DNA of 16,998 nucleotides from Gamarada debralockiae (GCA_002803225.1 NXFV01001432.1:1-16998), one strand, 5' to 3'; counted from the stretch's first letter, positions 1 through 9,516 are shown. The notes: a model not told the origin generated them from the sequence alone. Translations and numbers: made by a program.

Positions 1-2
1 TG

Positions 3-905
3 AATCAATTGCGATGCGGCGCGCCCTTGAAGTATACTGAAGCAGACGAACGAAACCTTATACAGCACGTTCGATTAAACCCAAAAGACACCTACGCACA
101 AGTCATCGAAGCCTGCGCGCTAAAGATAAAGAAGGATATAGTTAAGAAGATTTTAAAGCAATATGGTATCATTAATTGGCGAGCTAGAAGGCGGCCACAC
201 CTCACAGAGAAGAACGCGAAAAAAAGACTTGCTTGGTGCCGTAAGATGGAAGGTCTCATAGTAGAGGAATAGGGGTTATATATGTGGTTAGACAAATGCT
301 TAGTAGAGCGGGGGCGGGGTAAACGAGACGAGTGGGTTTTTAGGACTACCAATCAAGTGTGGGACCGGAATATGGTCCAAACTTACGATTGCAAGAAGAA
401 TATAAAGGTTATGGTCTGGGGGTGCTTTTGGGATAATAGAAGGACTAGCCTTTATATTATGGACCAAGACTTTGAGTCAAAGAAGCATGGGTACTCTGTA
501 GAGAGCTACTTGGAGGTCTTAAACGCAGAAGTCGAGCCTGCGTATCATAAACTTGGCCGGGGATATACCTTTATGCAAGACAATACATCTATCTATATAG
601 CTAAGAAGGTTAGAGAGTGGTTCCGGGTTCGTGGTATTGAGAATATCACCGACTGGCCTCCTTATTCGCCGGATTTAAACCCGATCGAGCACATCTAGTG
701 GACGCTAAAGAAGAGGGTCTTTGAGATGTTCCCTGAGATTGCGAAAGACAAGAGCGAATTAGAGCATGTAAGACAGCAATTGGAGAGCGCATTACAGGCG
801 GCTTGGGACACAATAGATAAGGAATCGTTCGATGTACTTTATTAAAGTATGCCTAGGCGAATTGCGGCTTGTATCAAGGCTGACGGCTGGCATACGAAAT
901 ATTAG
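3..905 (+). pseudogene. Tc1/mariner-type transposase, RIP-inactivated, 5' end outside window
   Basis: One reading frame runs from the left edge to the stop at 903-905, broken by three in-frame stops at 270-272 (TAG), 696-698 (TAG) and 843-845 (TAA). The translation matches the cut-and-paste transposase fold: an N-terminal helix-turn-helix part with a basic RARRRPHLT stretch, then DDE catalytic blocks at MWLDKC (first Asp), FMQDN (second Asp) and WPPYSPDLNPIEH (final acidic residue), with 35 residues between the last two. The C-terminal part, KKRVFEMFPE and then RRIAACIKADGWHTKY, continues in frame past the second and third stops. Two stops are explained by TGG to TAG and one by CAA to TAA, all CpA-to-TpA type changes on one strand or the other. 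No intact start is visible because the frame is open to the window edge. It cannot encode an active enzyme as it stands. Confidence 0.9.
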
Positions 906-1050
906 ACCTTTTCTCTTACGCTATCTAAATTCTGAATTATACATATTATTGCCCTGATTTCTATGATTATTTTCATTAACTTTGAAAGTAAAACGCATAT
1001 AAATTGAGTGTATAATAATTAAATCAGTGGTGATGGTTGTGGTGGGGTAA

Positions 1051-1458
1051 AATACGATTAGGCGAGATGGCTCAGACATAATCCTAGGTACTGTACCAAC
1101 GAAAGGCCAGTTGTTCGCAGACTCCACATTCGAAAATAACATTCCGGTTTTTGGACCTTGGGATAGCTTGTATTTCTTGCCAATTCGGGAGGATAAATGG
1201 GGCTTTGACTTAGAAGGTATTGTACTTGAAGCTGTAGAGGGGACGAAAATCTTTCGGCGGTTTGGAATGTATAGTAGGGACGACAAAGATCGAACTCTTT
1301 TCGAAAATGCGTATGCGGCCTTTGAGCCCTCTGCGAAGGACCTTGGATTGGAGCCTGTGGAAGATGAGGAGGGGGAGGATGCTGTACGAAGTTACTATCG
1401 TGTGACTTGCTGCTGCGCAACTGATGCGCCAAGAATGAGAAACAATATCAGTGATTGA
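1051..1458 (+). pseudogene. Probable C-terminal remnant of a HET-domain (heterokaryon incompatibility) protein
   Basis: The frame is open from just after a stop at 1048-1050 to TGA at 1456-1458, about 135 codons, with no usable ATG near its start. The peptide begins IRRDGSDIILGTVPTKG, then has a WDSLYFLPIRED segment, a W..DLEGIVLE..EG segment and FRRFGMY, and ends with an acidic stretch before SYYRVT. This order (LGS/T-V block, LYxLPIR, W-x-GLVL, FRRxG and a final YxVT) is what I associate with the C-termini of large fungal HET proteins. The N-terminal HET domain itself is not in the window. The dead Tc1/mariner copy ends about 145 bases upstream, so the 5' part may have been lost or displaced by that insertion. 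The family assignment is from memory of the pattern and is moderately confident at best. Confidence 0.45.
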
Positions 1459-1483
1459 CGATGCTTGACAATGATTGACAAGA
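1454..1483. repeat. Three 10-base tandem units (WTTGAC-type)
   Basis: Three adjacent decamers, ATTGACGATG, CTTGACAATG and ATTGACAAGA, overlap the stop codon of the HET-like remnant. They share the TTGAC core. Too short and diverged to assign a function. Confidence 0.5.
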
Positions 1484-2358
1484 AATTTGGTGTCCGGAGT
1501 CCCAAATATCCCTGTAAATACCAGATGGATTGGAATAAATACCGGATCCTAATTCTGGATATTTCAACGATTAAACAGGGACACTTCAGACAGTCACGGG
1601 TTTTGCTCTAGACTTTGACTGCTCTATTAGAGTGAGCGATTAAGACTCATACCGCCCTGTGAGGCTTATTGCAGCTGTCTAATCACTGAATAGAATTGAA
1701 CGATTGATGTGTTGTATCCCAATTAACATGGCACATCGCCGGATTATACTGAGGGGCTGCAAAAACTTTTGCGAAGTAAACCAGGTAGAGCGCTTCTGCC
1801 TATGAAAAGATTCGGCTCTGGATTCTTGGGCATCGGATATATGCTCATATATTCCAAGATACGGAATAATTCCCCTGAAAAAGTTGAATGGTGTCTTGTC
1901 ATGACTTCTTCCAGCCAAAGAACAGAAGCCGAACGATAAAAAATGAAGAGGGTCTCATAACGCAGGCACTCGGGGAATAGCCCCTGTTCTGAGCACCAAC
2001 TCCATATTTGGACAGAGCTCGGAATTTATTCCGACAGCCACCATAAACTCCCTTCTTCAATCATCACCAACCCCTCCGACCGCTTTAATCAATATTTCAG
2101 AAATCGATAATGTATTCTCACGACTTCAATGGATCGACAGTGGCGCGTGCCGGAAGGGTCTTTTGGGCGTTTCGAGACGGGAAGTGTCAGCCGCAGGAGA
2201 TGCGACATGAGCTGTTTTGGGTAACTTGGCGCCCTTGGCAGTGAGGCGCGTGTTGGACTTTGGACGACGTTGCAGATCCAGGAGGAAACAAAGACAAACA
2301 GACGATATGCAATCATGATATGAACTTTCGGGTCGCATTCAGGAAATAAGCAGTCCTC
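1459..2358. other. Intergenic region and 5' side of the mannosidase gene
   Basis: No convincing gene was found on either strand. A 44-codon frame starting with ATG runs from 2110 to 2244 upstream of the mannosidase. It could be an upstream open reading frame or, less likely, an extra 5' exon (see the mannosidase entry). Longer minus-strand open frames over 2089-2523 overlap the mannosidase 5' end and have no recognisable domains, so they are treated as chance frames. Confidence 0.5.
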
Positions 2359-4399
2359 ATGGTAAGAATTTCTGCAATCCCCTCTCCTTGACGCTTCTAA
2401 CCCCATAGCAAAGGCGCCCCTTGTTCGATCGAGGGCTCGAGGAACTATCCTGAGCATCGTAATTGTTGTGATTATATACTTCCTCATCGAAACATTCTCT
2501 AGTCCATCGCATATCGAATTCAATTACGTCCCGAAACCAATCCGACCAGAACGCTTCCCCGTTTCCTCCACGATTCGACTGCCACACGGTCGACCGACTA
2601 AACTACCCAAAATCCAACATGAGCCGGTGATCGAGAAGCCCGACGCGAAAGCTCTGCGCATGAGCAGGTTACAAGAAGTACGCACTACCTTCTTACACGC
2701 ATGGAACGGATACAAAGCACAAGCATGGGGCAAGGACGAATTGAGGCCTATAGCCGGAGGGTTCAAGAGTCCATTCTGCGGTTGGGCAGCGACATTGGTG
2801 GATAGTTTGGACACATTATGGATTATGGAACTGTACGACGAGTTTGAGCTGGCTCTGAAAGAATTAGAGAATGTGGATTTCACGAATACAGAGGGCTGTC
2901 AGATCAATCTGTTTGAGACGACGATTCGACATCTCGGAGGACTGCTCTCGGCATTTGATATTAGTGGCGGAAAGCGGGTTATTTTGGTGCAGAAGGCCGT
3001 GGAGTTGGCGGAGGTTCTGTTTACGGCTTTTGATACCCCGAATCGAATGCCTACTGCGCATTATACGTGGTCCGCGTAAGTTGTAGATGGGATGTACTGA
3101 GGCAAGAGACTGACTTCTACAGGACGAATCCAGAGGCACACGACCATATGCCCAGTCGATCGGTGGTTCTGGCTGTCCTTGGCTCCCTCCAACGTAGGTA
3201 TTCGGGGAGCAAATACTTTCAGCTCCTTCCCCTTTCGAAAGAAGTAGTTTGCTAACTCCCGATCTCTGCAGTCGAGTTTACACGTCTGGCGCAAATCACT
3301 GGGAACGACAAATACTTTGATGGCGTACAACGGGTGATGAATGAGTTGGAGAAGTGGCAGATGAATACTAGTCTGCCTGGTATGTGGCCTGCGATGGTGA
3401 ACGCCCAACAGTTCAATCAAAGCATTGCCATTGGATCACCATTTGACAATACGGATGAACTTTTCACTTTAGGGGCTTTGGCGGATTCAACGTACGAGTA
3501 TTTGCCGAAGGTAAGGCTCCCTGAACCCTCGCGTTTGGACTTGGGTTGACATATTTAGCAATACATGATGCTCGGAGGCAAATCAAAGTCATACCGCACC
3601 ATGTACGAGAGATTCGTCGAAGTCGCTAAGAAGCACCTCTTCTTCCGTCCTATGACAATCGGAGAAAAGGATATCCTGATTTCCGGATCCGTCAACATGT
3701 ATCCAGCCGGCGAACCAAGACTCAGCCCGGACCTCCAGCATTTGACCTGCTTTACGGGAGGTATGCTTGCTATCGCAGGCAAGATCTTCAACCGACCCGA
3801 CGACTTCGAAGATGGGCGCAGGTTGGCAGATGGCTGTGTTTGGGCTTACAGCAATACCATCACGGGTATCATGCCAGAAACGTTCACCGCTGTGCCGTGT
3901 CCGAACAGGACCGCCTGTCCATGGGATGAGAAAACATGGTATAATGCAATCGATCCGAATGTGGACGAAGATACGATTCGGGAACGCATCAATGCAATGC
4001 AGCTTTCACCGGGCTTTGCGCATATCCAGGACAAGAGATACCTTCTTCGACCAGAAGCTATTGAATCAGTTTTCATCCTTTGGCGCATCACCAATGACCA
4101 ATACTGGCCTGAGAGCGGCTGGAACATGTTCAAAGCCATCCAAGCTTATACTACAACTGACTTGGCGCACTCAGCTATCAATGATGTCACGTTACCTGCG
4201 CCGAAGAGGGTTGATGAGATGGAGAGTTTCTGGTTGGCGGAGACATTGAAGTACTTTTACTTGCTGTATAGTGAGACGAGTGTTATTAGTCTAGATGATT
4301 ACGTGCTGTGAGTTAACTTCGCTTTAGCATTTCGGAAGACTAAACTAATGAATTGACTGTAGGAATACGGAGGCGCATCCTTTGAAACGACCACAGTAG
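2359..4399 (+). CDS. Class I alpha-1,2-mannosidase (glycoside hydrolase family 47), membrane-anchored
   Basis: Predicted to trim alpha-1,2-linked mannose from N-glycans in the ER/Golgi lumen. Proposed exons: 2359-2361, 2414-3075, 3123-3193, 3272-3510, 3559-4307 and 4363-4399. They join in frame to 586 residues, normal for fungal GH47. A basic start followed by a hydrophobic segment (about residues 12-26) predicts a type II anchor. Catalytic features by family numbering logic: DSLDTLWIM (131-139), FETTIR (Glu169, Arg173), ADSTYEYL (Asp317), HLTCF (His386, Cys389), second conserved Cys418, RPE (Arg489, Glu491) and the calcium-binding NTEAHP (Thr577). All key residues are present. Introns 2-5 have clear donors and CAG/TAG acceptors. 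The start is the weak point: the ATG lies directly against a GTAAGA donor, and frame requires the second of two nearby acceptors (CAAAG at 2413, not CATAG at 2408). Val240 sits where I expect Glu or Asp in the family. ER or Golgi placement cannot be told from sequence alone. Confidence 0.93.
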
Positions 4400-4866
4400 A
4401 TGGTAGATCATGGGCGGGCAGCATTGAACAGTCTATTAGTTGTATCAACAGATAGCATAAGGCATTGGGCATACGGCGTTGCGGTACAGGGAACCATAGA
4501 GTTCAGTACACAGAAATTTGACTGCAGCTGTTACTCATTGATCAGAAGCTTGCCATAATTGTGTGAAGCCTCGTTCGATAAATCAATGATGACATGGCAA
4601 GTTGCTCATCTATACGATTCTTGATGCTGCACATGTTGAATTGGCTCAAGTTGGGTAAGGCAACAACTGCAGTTGCAAGGATTGTCTGCACCACTCACTG
4701 GCGTCGAACCGAGACTGTAATGTTCCCCTGGGAATGAGCTCCCCATCGCAGATCTCACAGATCTCAGCATGGTTTGCGCAAGAAAAGGATTCACCTACGG
4801 AGGTGGGGTTCGCAGCCAACAACGTCAAGTGCGCGATTCAATCACAGTTGGTCCATCTCTCTTTTC
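4400..4866. other. Intergenic region between mannosidase and the small gene at 5032
   Basis: Holds the mannosidase 3' flank and the upstream promoter region of the next gene. No coding signal, repeat or RNA gene was recognised. Confidence 0.5.
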
Positions 4867-4923
4867 TATAAATTAATTTTCCCTTGCCAAACGATTTCCT
4901 TCTTTCTTCTTCATCTGCTCCTC
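4867..4923 (+). promoter_or_regulatory. TATA box and CT-rich initiator region
   Basis: TATAAATTA at 4867-4875 is followed by a long pyrimidine-rich tract (about 4895-4923). After that comes a roughly 110-base A/C-rich leader without ATG, up to the first ATG at 5032. TATA box, CT tract and CAAC-rich leader together are typical of strongly expressed filamentous-fungal genes. This is the main argument that the small frame at 5032 is a real gene. Confidence 0.6.
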
Positions 4924-5031
4924 AAAGCACCACTTCAATCTATTCGCACAACCCCAAGAACAAGTAAAGAAACAACTAGCTTTTACATTCAACAATCCAC
5001 TCTCCAACAACCTCAAAATCCATCATCAGAC

Positions 5032-5269
5032 ATGTCTTCGGGCAAGCACGGAAAGGTCAGCGAGAAGGGAGGATTGAAGTACAGGAGCTGCTCTGGAATG
5101 CAAGAACAACCTTCAGCTCACCGTGGAGGAAAACGGAAAGGCTATTATAAAGGCATTTTACAAAGGCGAAGTTGTCGATGACACTGAAAGTCCTCTTAGC
5201 GCCAAACCGGACGAGGATCGAAGAGGCCAGCCAGCCCCACTATACGTCCACAAGGAGCCATTCCATTAG
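5032..5269 (+). pseudogene. Small unrecognised gene, reading frame displaced by one base
   Basis: The ATG at 5032 opens a 49-codon frame ending at 5179-5181, starting MSSGKHGKVSEKGG. Its second half, rich in Arg, Gly and Cys, looks like out-of-frame reading. The neighbouring frame is open from 5078 to TAG at 5267-5269, has no ATG, and reads as an ordinary soluble protein: it contains LQLTVEENGKAIIKAFYKG and ends LYVHKEPFH. Moving by one base within 5078-5083 joins the two into one product of about 78 residues. No workable intron explains the shift: the only GT...TACAG pair is 29 bases and gives the wrong frame. Alternatives are a real indel (pseudogene or null allele), a sequencing or assembly error, or ribosomal +1 frameshifting. 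I do not recognise the family. The promoter upstream suggests the locus is or was well expressed. Confidence 0.5.
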
Positions 5270-6189
5270 CCGTAGCGTGAAGGGATTAGATAGTGGAGAG
5301 GGTTTGCGGAGTGATTGTTCGGTCGAGCTTGTTAGTAAGTCGTTTGGTGACTGAGTTGCTCCGGCAAGGGTGTCTATGCATGGTCATTTCATGATAGGTT
5401 AGTGAGAACAGCGACCATTACCATTGTCTTCAGCAAATGCAACACTTCCCAATACACTTACTCCATCGTTCATGTTGCAAGGTATCTCAGCTGTCCAAAC
5501 TACCAAACCGGCCCTACATCTCACGCATTCGAAATATCTCGCGACTATCGCGTGATCTTCACTCTGCTATGGTTTGAGTATCACAAACAGCCACTGAGTC
5601 GTGGCCCGCAGAACGTTGTTCTTGCCCATGTCGTGGCGTCTGCAAAGGGCAAGAACAAGCTTGTTTCCTACCACTGCCCCAAACCCTACCGCCCCCACAC
5701 TTCCTTCACAGCACGTGCACAGCTTAAGATTAATATTGACGATGTCACTATAGATAATCAATTGGTTCACTCGTGGCAAACACATGCATTCAGGGCATTT
5801 CCGATACCATTGATAAGGAATCAGCTGCTTTTGGTTCGAACCAGCGAGTTCTGCGGCAGAGCATTTGACAACGGTCGCCCCCTTGTACTAATACTCACAA
5901 GTGAGAGCCTATTTTTGACTGGGAATTTGCAAGAGCTTTTCCGGGGAAGTAAGAGCCCGTCTTACTGTTCAGGCTGCCTTAGTCTCCGAATCCTATTTTG
6001 ATTAAGCTTTTATATCCAAAACTCTGGTTAGTCATGAAATAGATATGTGTTGAAAGAATGCGTTGGTTTGATTCTTTCATTCGGTCTTTGAGGTGTTGTT
6101 TTACGATGTGGCAATTACGAATTTATGTCGCTTGGATACTGACGTTGGCTGTTTCTGATATCTCTTCTCGTTCTATGCCGGCACCAAGC
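5270..6189. other. Intergenic region without supported gene
   Basis: A stop-to-stop frame of about 200 codons covers 5402-6001 on the plus strand. It contains no ATG (its first codon is GTG), no domain I recognise and no clear splice sites, so it is not called as a gene. The reverse strand over 5567-5785 has a 72-codon frame with no recognisable content either. Confidence 0.5.
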
Positions 6190-6450
6190 CCGGTTTCCAT
6201 GTTATTTTAAAAAATCAAGCTAATCAAATTAAATCAAGTGATATGGTAAATTGAAATTAAATTAAATTAATTATATTTGACTATATTAATTTTTTCGTAC
6301 TATACTAGTCATATCCAGATATTACTTTCTTAAATTTTACTTCTTAAATTCGATTTGATTCTTAACGAATTTACGAATCTGAAAAGGTGATTCGATCGGA
6401 TTCGATTTGTATACGAATTCAAATAGTTCGAAAATTCGTGATTCGAATCG
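6190..6450. repeat. AT-rich block with clustered ATTCGA/TTCGAAT motifs
   Basis: Strongly AT-rich sequence with AAATT-type microrepeats (around 6230-6275), followed by many copies of GATTCGA, CGAATTC and TTCGAAT in both orientations between about 6350 and 6450. It ends at GAATCGGAGCTCTACT. No terminal repeats or coding capacity were found. It may be the eroded end of a mobile element, but nothing in the window proves this. Confidence 0.4.
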
Positions 6451-6886
6451 GAGCTCTACTCTTCAGCTTCTTTTCCACGATAAGAGACACACTCCCATTC
6501 AGCCGAAGATACTTTTAGACATCAATATATGATTCTCGCGGTTGCTTGAGCCACAGCAAGATTACTACCATGAGAGAATAAAGCTGAGAGTAGTCATACT
6601 CAGAAATACGTTTATACAAGGTAGTCTAGCATAGTATTAGTATATTCAATTCTAGGTTTTCAAGGCCGCTAGGAATCTTACCCATTCACCCATCCCTAAC
6701 ATGCAACGTGCTAGAGAATATGCTGCTGCTACTATAATACCCGAACGCTTATCAACAAAGTTCTTATCTAAAAGAATGACTCCAAGGAAGGACTTGGCTA
6801 TCATTCTAGGTACAAAATCGAAATCATCTATCTCGTTAATTCTCCTTAAAACTATCAGGAGGGCCTAGTGAGCCCTGGCTTCCATT
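6451..6886. other. Intergenic region; one 55-codon frame of uncertain meaning
   Basis: Mostly featureless. A plus-strand ATG at 6701 opens 55 codons to TAG at 6866-6868. The part containing TPRKDLAIILGTKSKSS is faintly like a helix-turn-helix of a DNA transposase N-terminus. No partner domain follows, because the 3' end of the NmrA-like gene begins immediately. Treated as a possible transposon crumb only. Confidence 0.25.
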
Positions 6887-8147
6887 CTAAGGGATTCCCG
6901 CCCAATGCTTCTCAAGAAACTCTTCGGCATCCGTGAACTTATAATCCGGCAACAATTTATTCCATTCATTAGAGACAGCCCAAGCTCCACGGATTTCACT
7001 CAGAAGAATGCCAATCAGAACCATCTTATCAAAAATCTCAACTTGCTCAGGAGGTATGTCTGGGAGATTCAATTTGGGGCTCCATGATGACTTTATGTTG
7101 CCTGCACGAACATCCTCTTCTTTCAGTGCTGTGATTTCGAATGGCTTGCCCCCTGTTTTGTTCTATCCTATCAGTTGCGTGATTCTTCTCAGCGAAAGAA
7201 AAAGAATATTGCCATACCTCTAACCTTGACCCCAAGTTCGAGCAGCTTTGATGTTCGCATAGTGATCCCATTTATGCCCCCTACAACGGGCCACTCGCCC
7301 TCATACTCGATAGCTCGAGCTACAACATTGGCCAAATCCTTCAAGCTCATCATTGCAAAGAGACTGTCATATCCTTCGAGAACAATCGCTCGGCGATTAA
7401 GGAAATCGATTCGAAATTCCGTAGGAGGCAGATTCCTAGTGGATGTTCCTACTGGAACCAAATAATCCAAGAGCCCTCCTGGCTGGAATAAGGTGTATTC
7501 GAGGACCTGTAAGCTGGGGATAAGAACATGAAATATGAGTGGGTTGAAGGTCAGCTTACTTTCTTGTCTTTGTTGATCTCTGCAAGATATGCCCTGACAG
7601 TGGCTTTTGGTGCATACCACGGCATTTCCTCGAAGTTGGAACTGTTCGATCACAAGATACGGTCAGGAAAATCCCTTGGTGTGATAACTTGAATGGGCTG
7701 ATTAAGAGAGAAACTCACGTTGCCCACTCGCTCGGAGCAAAACGCTTCACGCCAGCGACGATTGATGCATCGATCAAAGCTTTCTGGGCCGCGGCATCAG
7801 GATCTAAATGAGCAGCGACGAATGAGAGAACTGTGTGTACACCGGCGAGAATGGTAGTCAATTTCTTCTGGTCTCCGTAGTCCGCCTTGACCCATGTAAC
7901 CCCAGGGATAGCTTCTTTAGGAGGAGTGTCCTAAATTGGCGTCAACAATCAAAATCTCTGCTTGGTAAGGGCGTATAAGTTGCTTACCTTGCGAGAGAGA
8001 ATCAAGATCTCATGCTTGCGGCTTGTTAAGGCAGGTATAATTTCACTTGCAAGACCTGCCACATTGCGGTTAACTTTTGTTCTTGCGAGGAGGAAGTTGG
8101 AAGTATCACGTACTTCCTGATCCGCCGGCAATTGCGATTTTGACCAT
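6887..8147 (-). CDS. NmrA-like / isoflavone-reductase-like NAD(P)-binding protein
   Basis: Six exons on the minus strand: 8147-8114, 8055-7988, 7930-7719, 7641-7560, 7506-7218 and 7152-6887. All have GT-AG junctions with introns of 53-77 bases and join in frame to 316 residues, the usual length of this family. The N-terminus MVKIAIAGGSGSLASEI is a Rossmann-fold dinucleotide-binding loop (residues 8-15, with Ala14 where the last Gly of the GxxGxxG pattern often lies). Later blocks typical of the NmrA-like group are VKRFAPSEWA (about 95-104), MPWYAPKATVRAYL (111-124), LFQPGGLLDYL (138-148) and the C-terminal EEFLEKHW. Members are atypical short-chain dehydrogenases acting either as reductases of small aromatic or secondary metabolites or as redox-sensing regulators. 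Sequence alone does not decide which. A TATA-like element lies about 135 bases upstream. The gene is divergent from the OrsD-like gene at 8752, which may or may not be meaningful. Confidence 0.9.
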
Positions 8148-8279
8148 GTTCATCAAACTTAGAGAAACGAAGATGGGAAATTGAAGATTGGGATTGGAGA
8201 TTGGAGTTCAAATGCCAGTTGAAAGGAAGGTAGGTGATTGAAGGTAGGAATTGGAACACGGCCGTCCCGGTACCAAAGC

Positions 8280-8290
8280 TCTTTATATTT
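8280..8290 (-). promoter_or_regulatory. TATA-like element of the NmrA-like gene
   Basis: On the minus strand the sequence reads AAATATAAAG, about 135 bases upstream of the ATG at 8147. Position and composition fit a fungal core promoter. No other motif was found to support regulation. Confidence 0.4.
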
Positions 8291-8751
8291 GACAACAGCT
8301 ATCATACCTAATAAGCGCGGGTCGCCCCCGTAACGATCGTATCGGTCAGAGTATTGTCCCGGCGGCCTTTCATTCGAGTCCCATGAGCATTGGCTGAATC
8401 AGAGAAAACCCGGTCAGGTTGTCAAGAGACCGAAACCCAAGCATACCAGTATTTTGTCAGCATTTGGGCCCGACACCCAGTTGCGGCGTAAAGATGGATC
8501 GGTGACATACCCAAGTCAAATCGGAGAGCCGTCCATCATCGGAGACACCCCCCTGCCATTCCGAACATCGCCACGACCTATGAAGAAAGAAATTGTCCCG
8601 AGGAAGAACATTAAGCCGACCCCTGATTACAAAGCCAGTTCCATGTGGACCAAAACCACGCGTACCCCAAAACCATGGACAAGAACCATATCGTGGTTCA
8701 TAACCATTCCAACCTCAAATTTACACATCCCACCTCTCTTCAAATCATCCG
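8291..8751. other. Divergent intergenic region between NmrA-like and OrsD-like genes
   Basis: Holds the shared 5' region of the two divergent genes. The stretch just before 8752 is C/A-rich and lacks strong structure, as in fungal leaders. A plus-strand open frame through 8454-8930 has no ATG until well inside and overlaps the OrsD-like gene in another frame, so it is not called. Confidence 0.5.
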
Positions 8752-9516
8752 ATGACAGGTCCGAACGAGATGCACGACCCGACCACAGACCCTACCAGCA
8801 TTTCCGGGTCCGGCTCGGGTCGCACATTTCCCGAGCAGCTACACCCATACCTAACACTCCTCACCGAACCCGTGACATTACCAATCTGTCTAGGCTGCCA
8901 AACAGCCGTCCTACCGAAATCTCTCCCTGAGCACCTCCGAAAACACCACAAACTCCCCTCGCACCTTAGAAAAGACGTAACATCCCTTATCGCCACGCTT
9001 CCATCCCTAGACTTCAACGATGTTCCTCCCAATATGGATGGCTCGGCGCCTATGGAAGCTCTTAGAGTGGTAGATGCATTCCAATGCAAACATTGTGCTT
9101 TCATTCGGAGAGATGTGACGGATGTAAGAAAACATGTTAATAATGAGCATAAGGTTTCTGCCGCTGGTGGGTATGAGAAGATACGAGCGCAGTCTTGGTT
9201 TGGGGGACGGATGGCCGTTTATTGGAGGGTTTGTGAGGGTGGGAATAAGGAGGTAGAAGACGGGAATGAAGAAAAGGTCGGGGGCAGATTTGAGAATAGA
9301 AGTGAGAAAGATGAATGGAGGTCTGAGGAAAGATCTAAGAGAGTAAGATGTGAGAAAGTAAGTGAGGAGAGGTTTGAGAAAGAACCAGAGGATAACAGCG
9401 TGTTAATACGAGCAGCGAGGGTCCTTGAAACTGAAGCTCTCTGTCTGTGGGGATTTTTCGGCGCAAGCTACTGGTACAAGAACCCCACAAGCACACATCC
9501 AGCTGCAGAAAGATAG
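8752..9516 (+). CDS. Protein with two OrsD-type (DUF3505-like) zinc-finger motifs
   Basis: A single-exon frame of 254 residues starting at the first ATG of the frame. It has two spaced C2H2-like motifs. The first is Cys46-x2-Cys49 with His61 and His65/66 (ICLGCQTAVLP, then HLRKHH). The second is Cys112-x2-Cys115 with His128 and His133 (FQCKHCAFIRR, then HVNNEH). It continues with IRAQSWFGGRMAVYWRV, resembling the block that follows the fingers in the fungal family named after OrsD of the orsellinic acid cluster of Aspergillus. Residues about 163-217 are a charged Glu/Lys/Arg-rich linker, and the C-terminus is hydrophobic (LCLWGFFGASYWY). Family members are widespread in fungi and their biochemical role is not established; nucleic-acid binding is a reasonable inference. 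Membership in the family does not imply an orsellinic acid cluster here, and no polyketide synthase is present. Confidence 0.75.
   Translation: MTGPNEMHDPTTDPTSISGSGSGRTFPEQLHPYLTLLTEPVTLPICLGCQTAVLPKSLPEHLRKHHKLPSHLRKDVTSLIATLPSLDFNDVPPNMDGSAPMEALRVVDAFQCKHCAFIRRDVTDVRKHVNNEHKVSAAGGYEKIRAQSWFGGRMAVYWRVCEGGNKEVEDGNEEKVGGRFENRSEKDEWRSEERSKRVRCEKVSEERFEKEPEDNSVLIRAARVLETEALCLWGFFGASYWYKNPTSTHPAAER

Noticed and set aside
2089..2523. Minus-strand frame of 144 codons
   Set aside because: Antisense to the mannosidase leader and anchor region, with composition unlike a folded protein and no domain.
5075..5090. Programmed +1 frameshift as the default explanation of the small gene
   Set aside because: The local codons (TAC-AGG) do not match a known shift-prone heptamer and Tyr-tRNA re-pairing would be poor; kept only as an alternative.
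5402..6001. Open frame of about 200 codons on the plus strand
   Set aside because: Stop-to-stop frame with no ATG at all, no recognisable domain, no splice sites and no promoter; probably chance.
7175..7465. Plus-strand frame of 96 codons
   Set aside because: Antisense to exon 5 of the NmrA-like gene.
8454..8930. Plus-strand frame of 158 codons
   Set aside because: No ATG near its start, Pro/Thr/Arg-rich, overlaps the well-supported OrsD-like gene in another frame.
6887..9516. NmrA-like and OrsD-like genes as part of the cyclase-P450 cluster
   Set aside because: They are separated from the P450 by two decayed regions and have no evident triterpene role; no sequence evidence links them.
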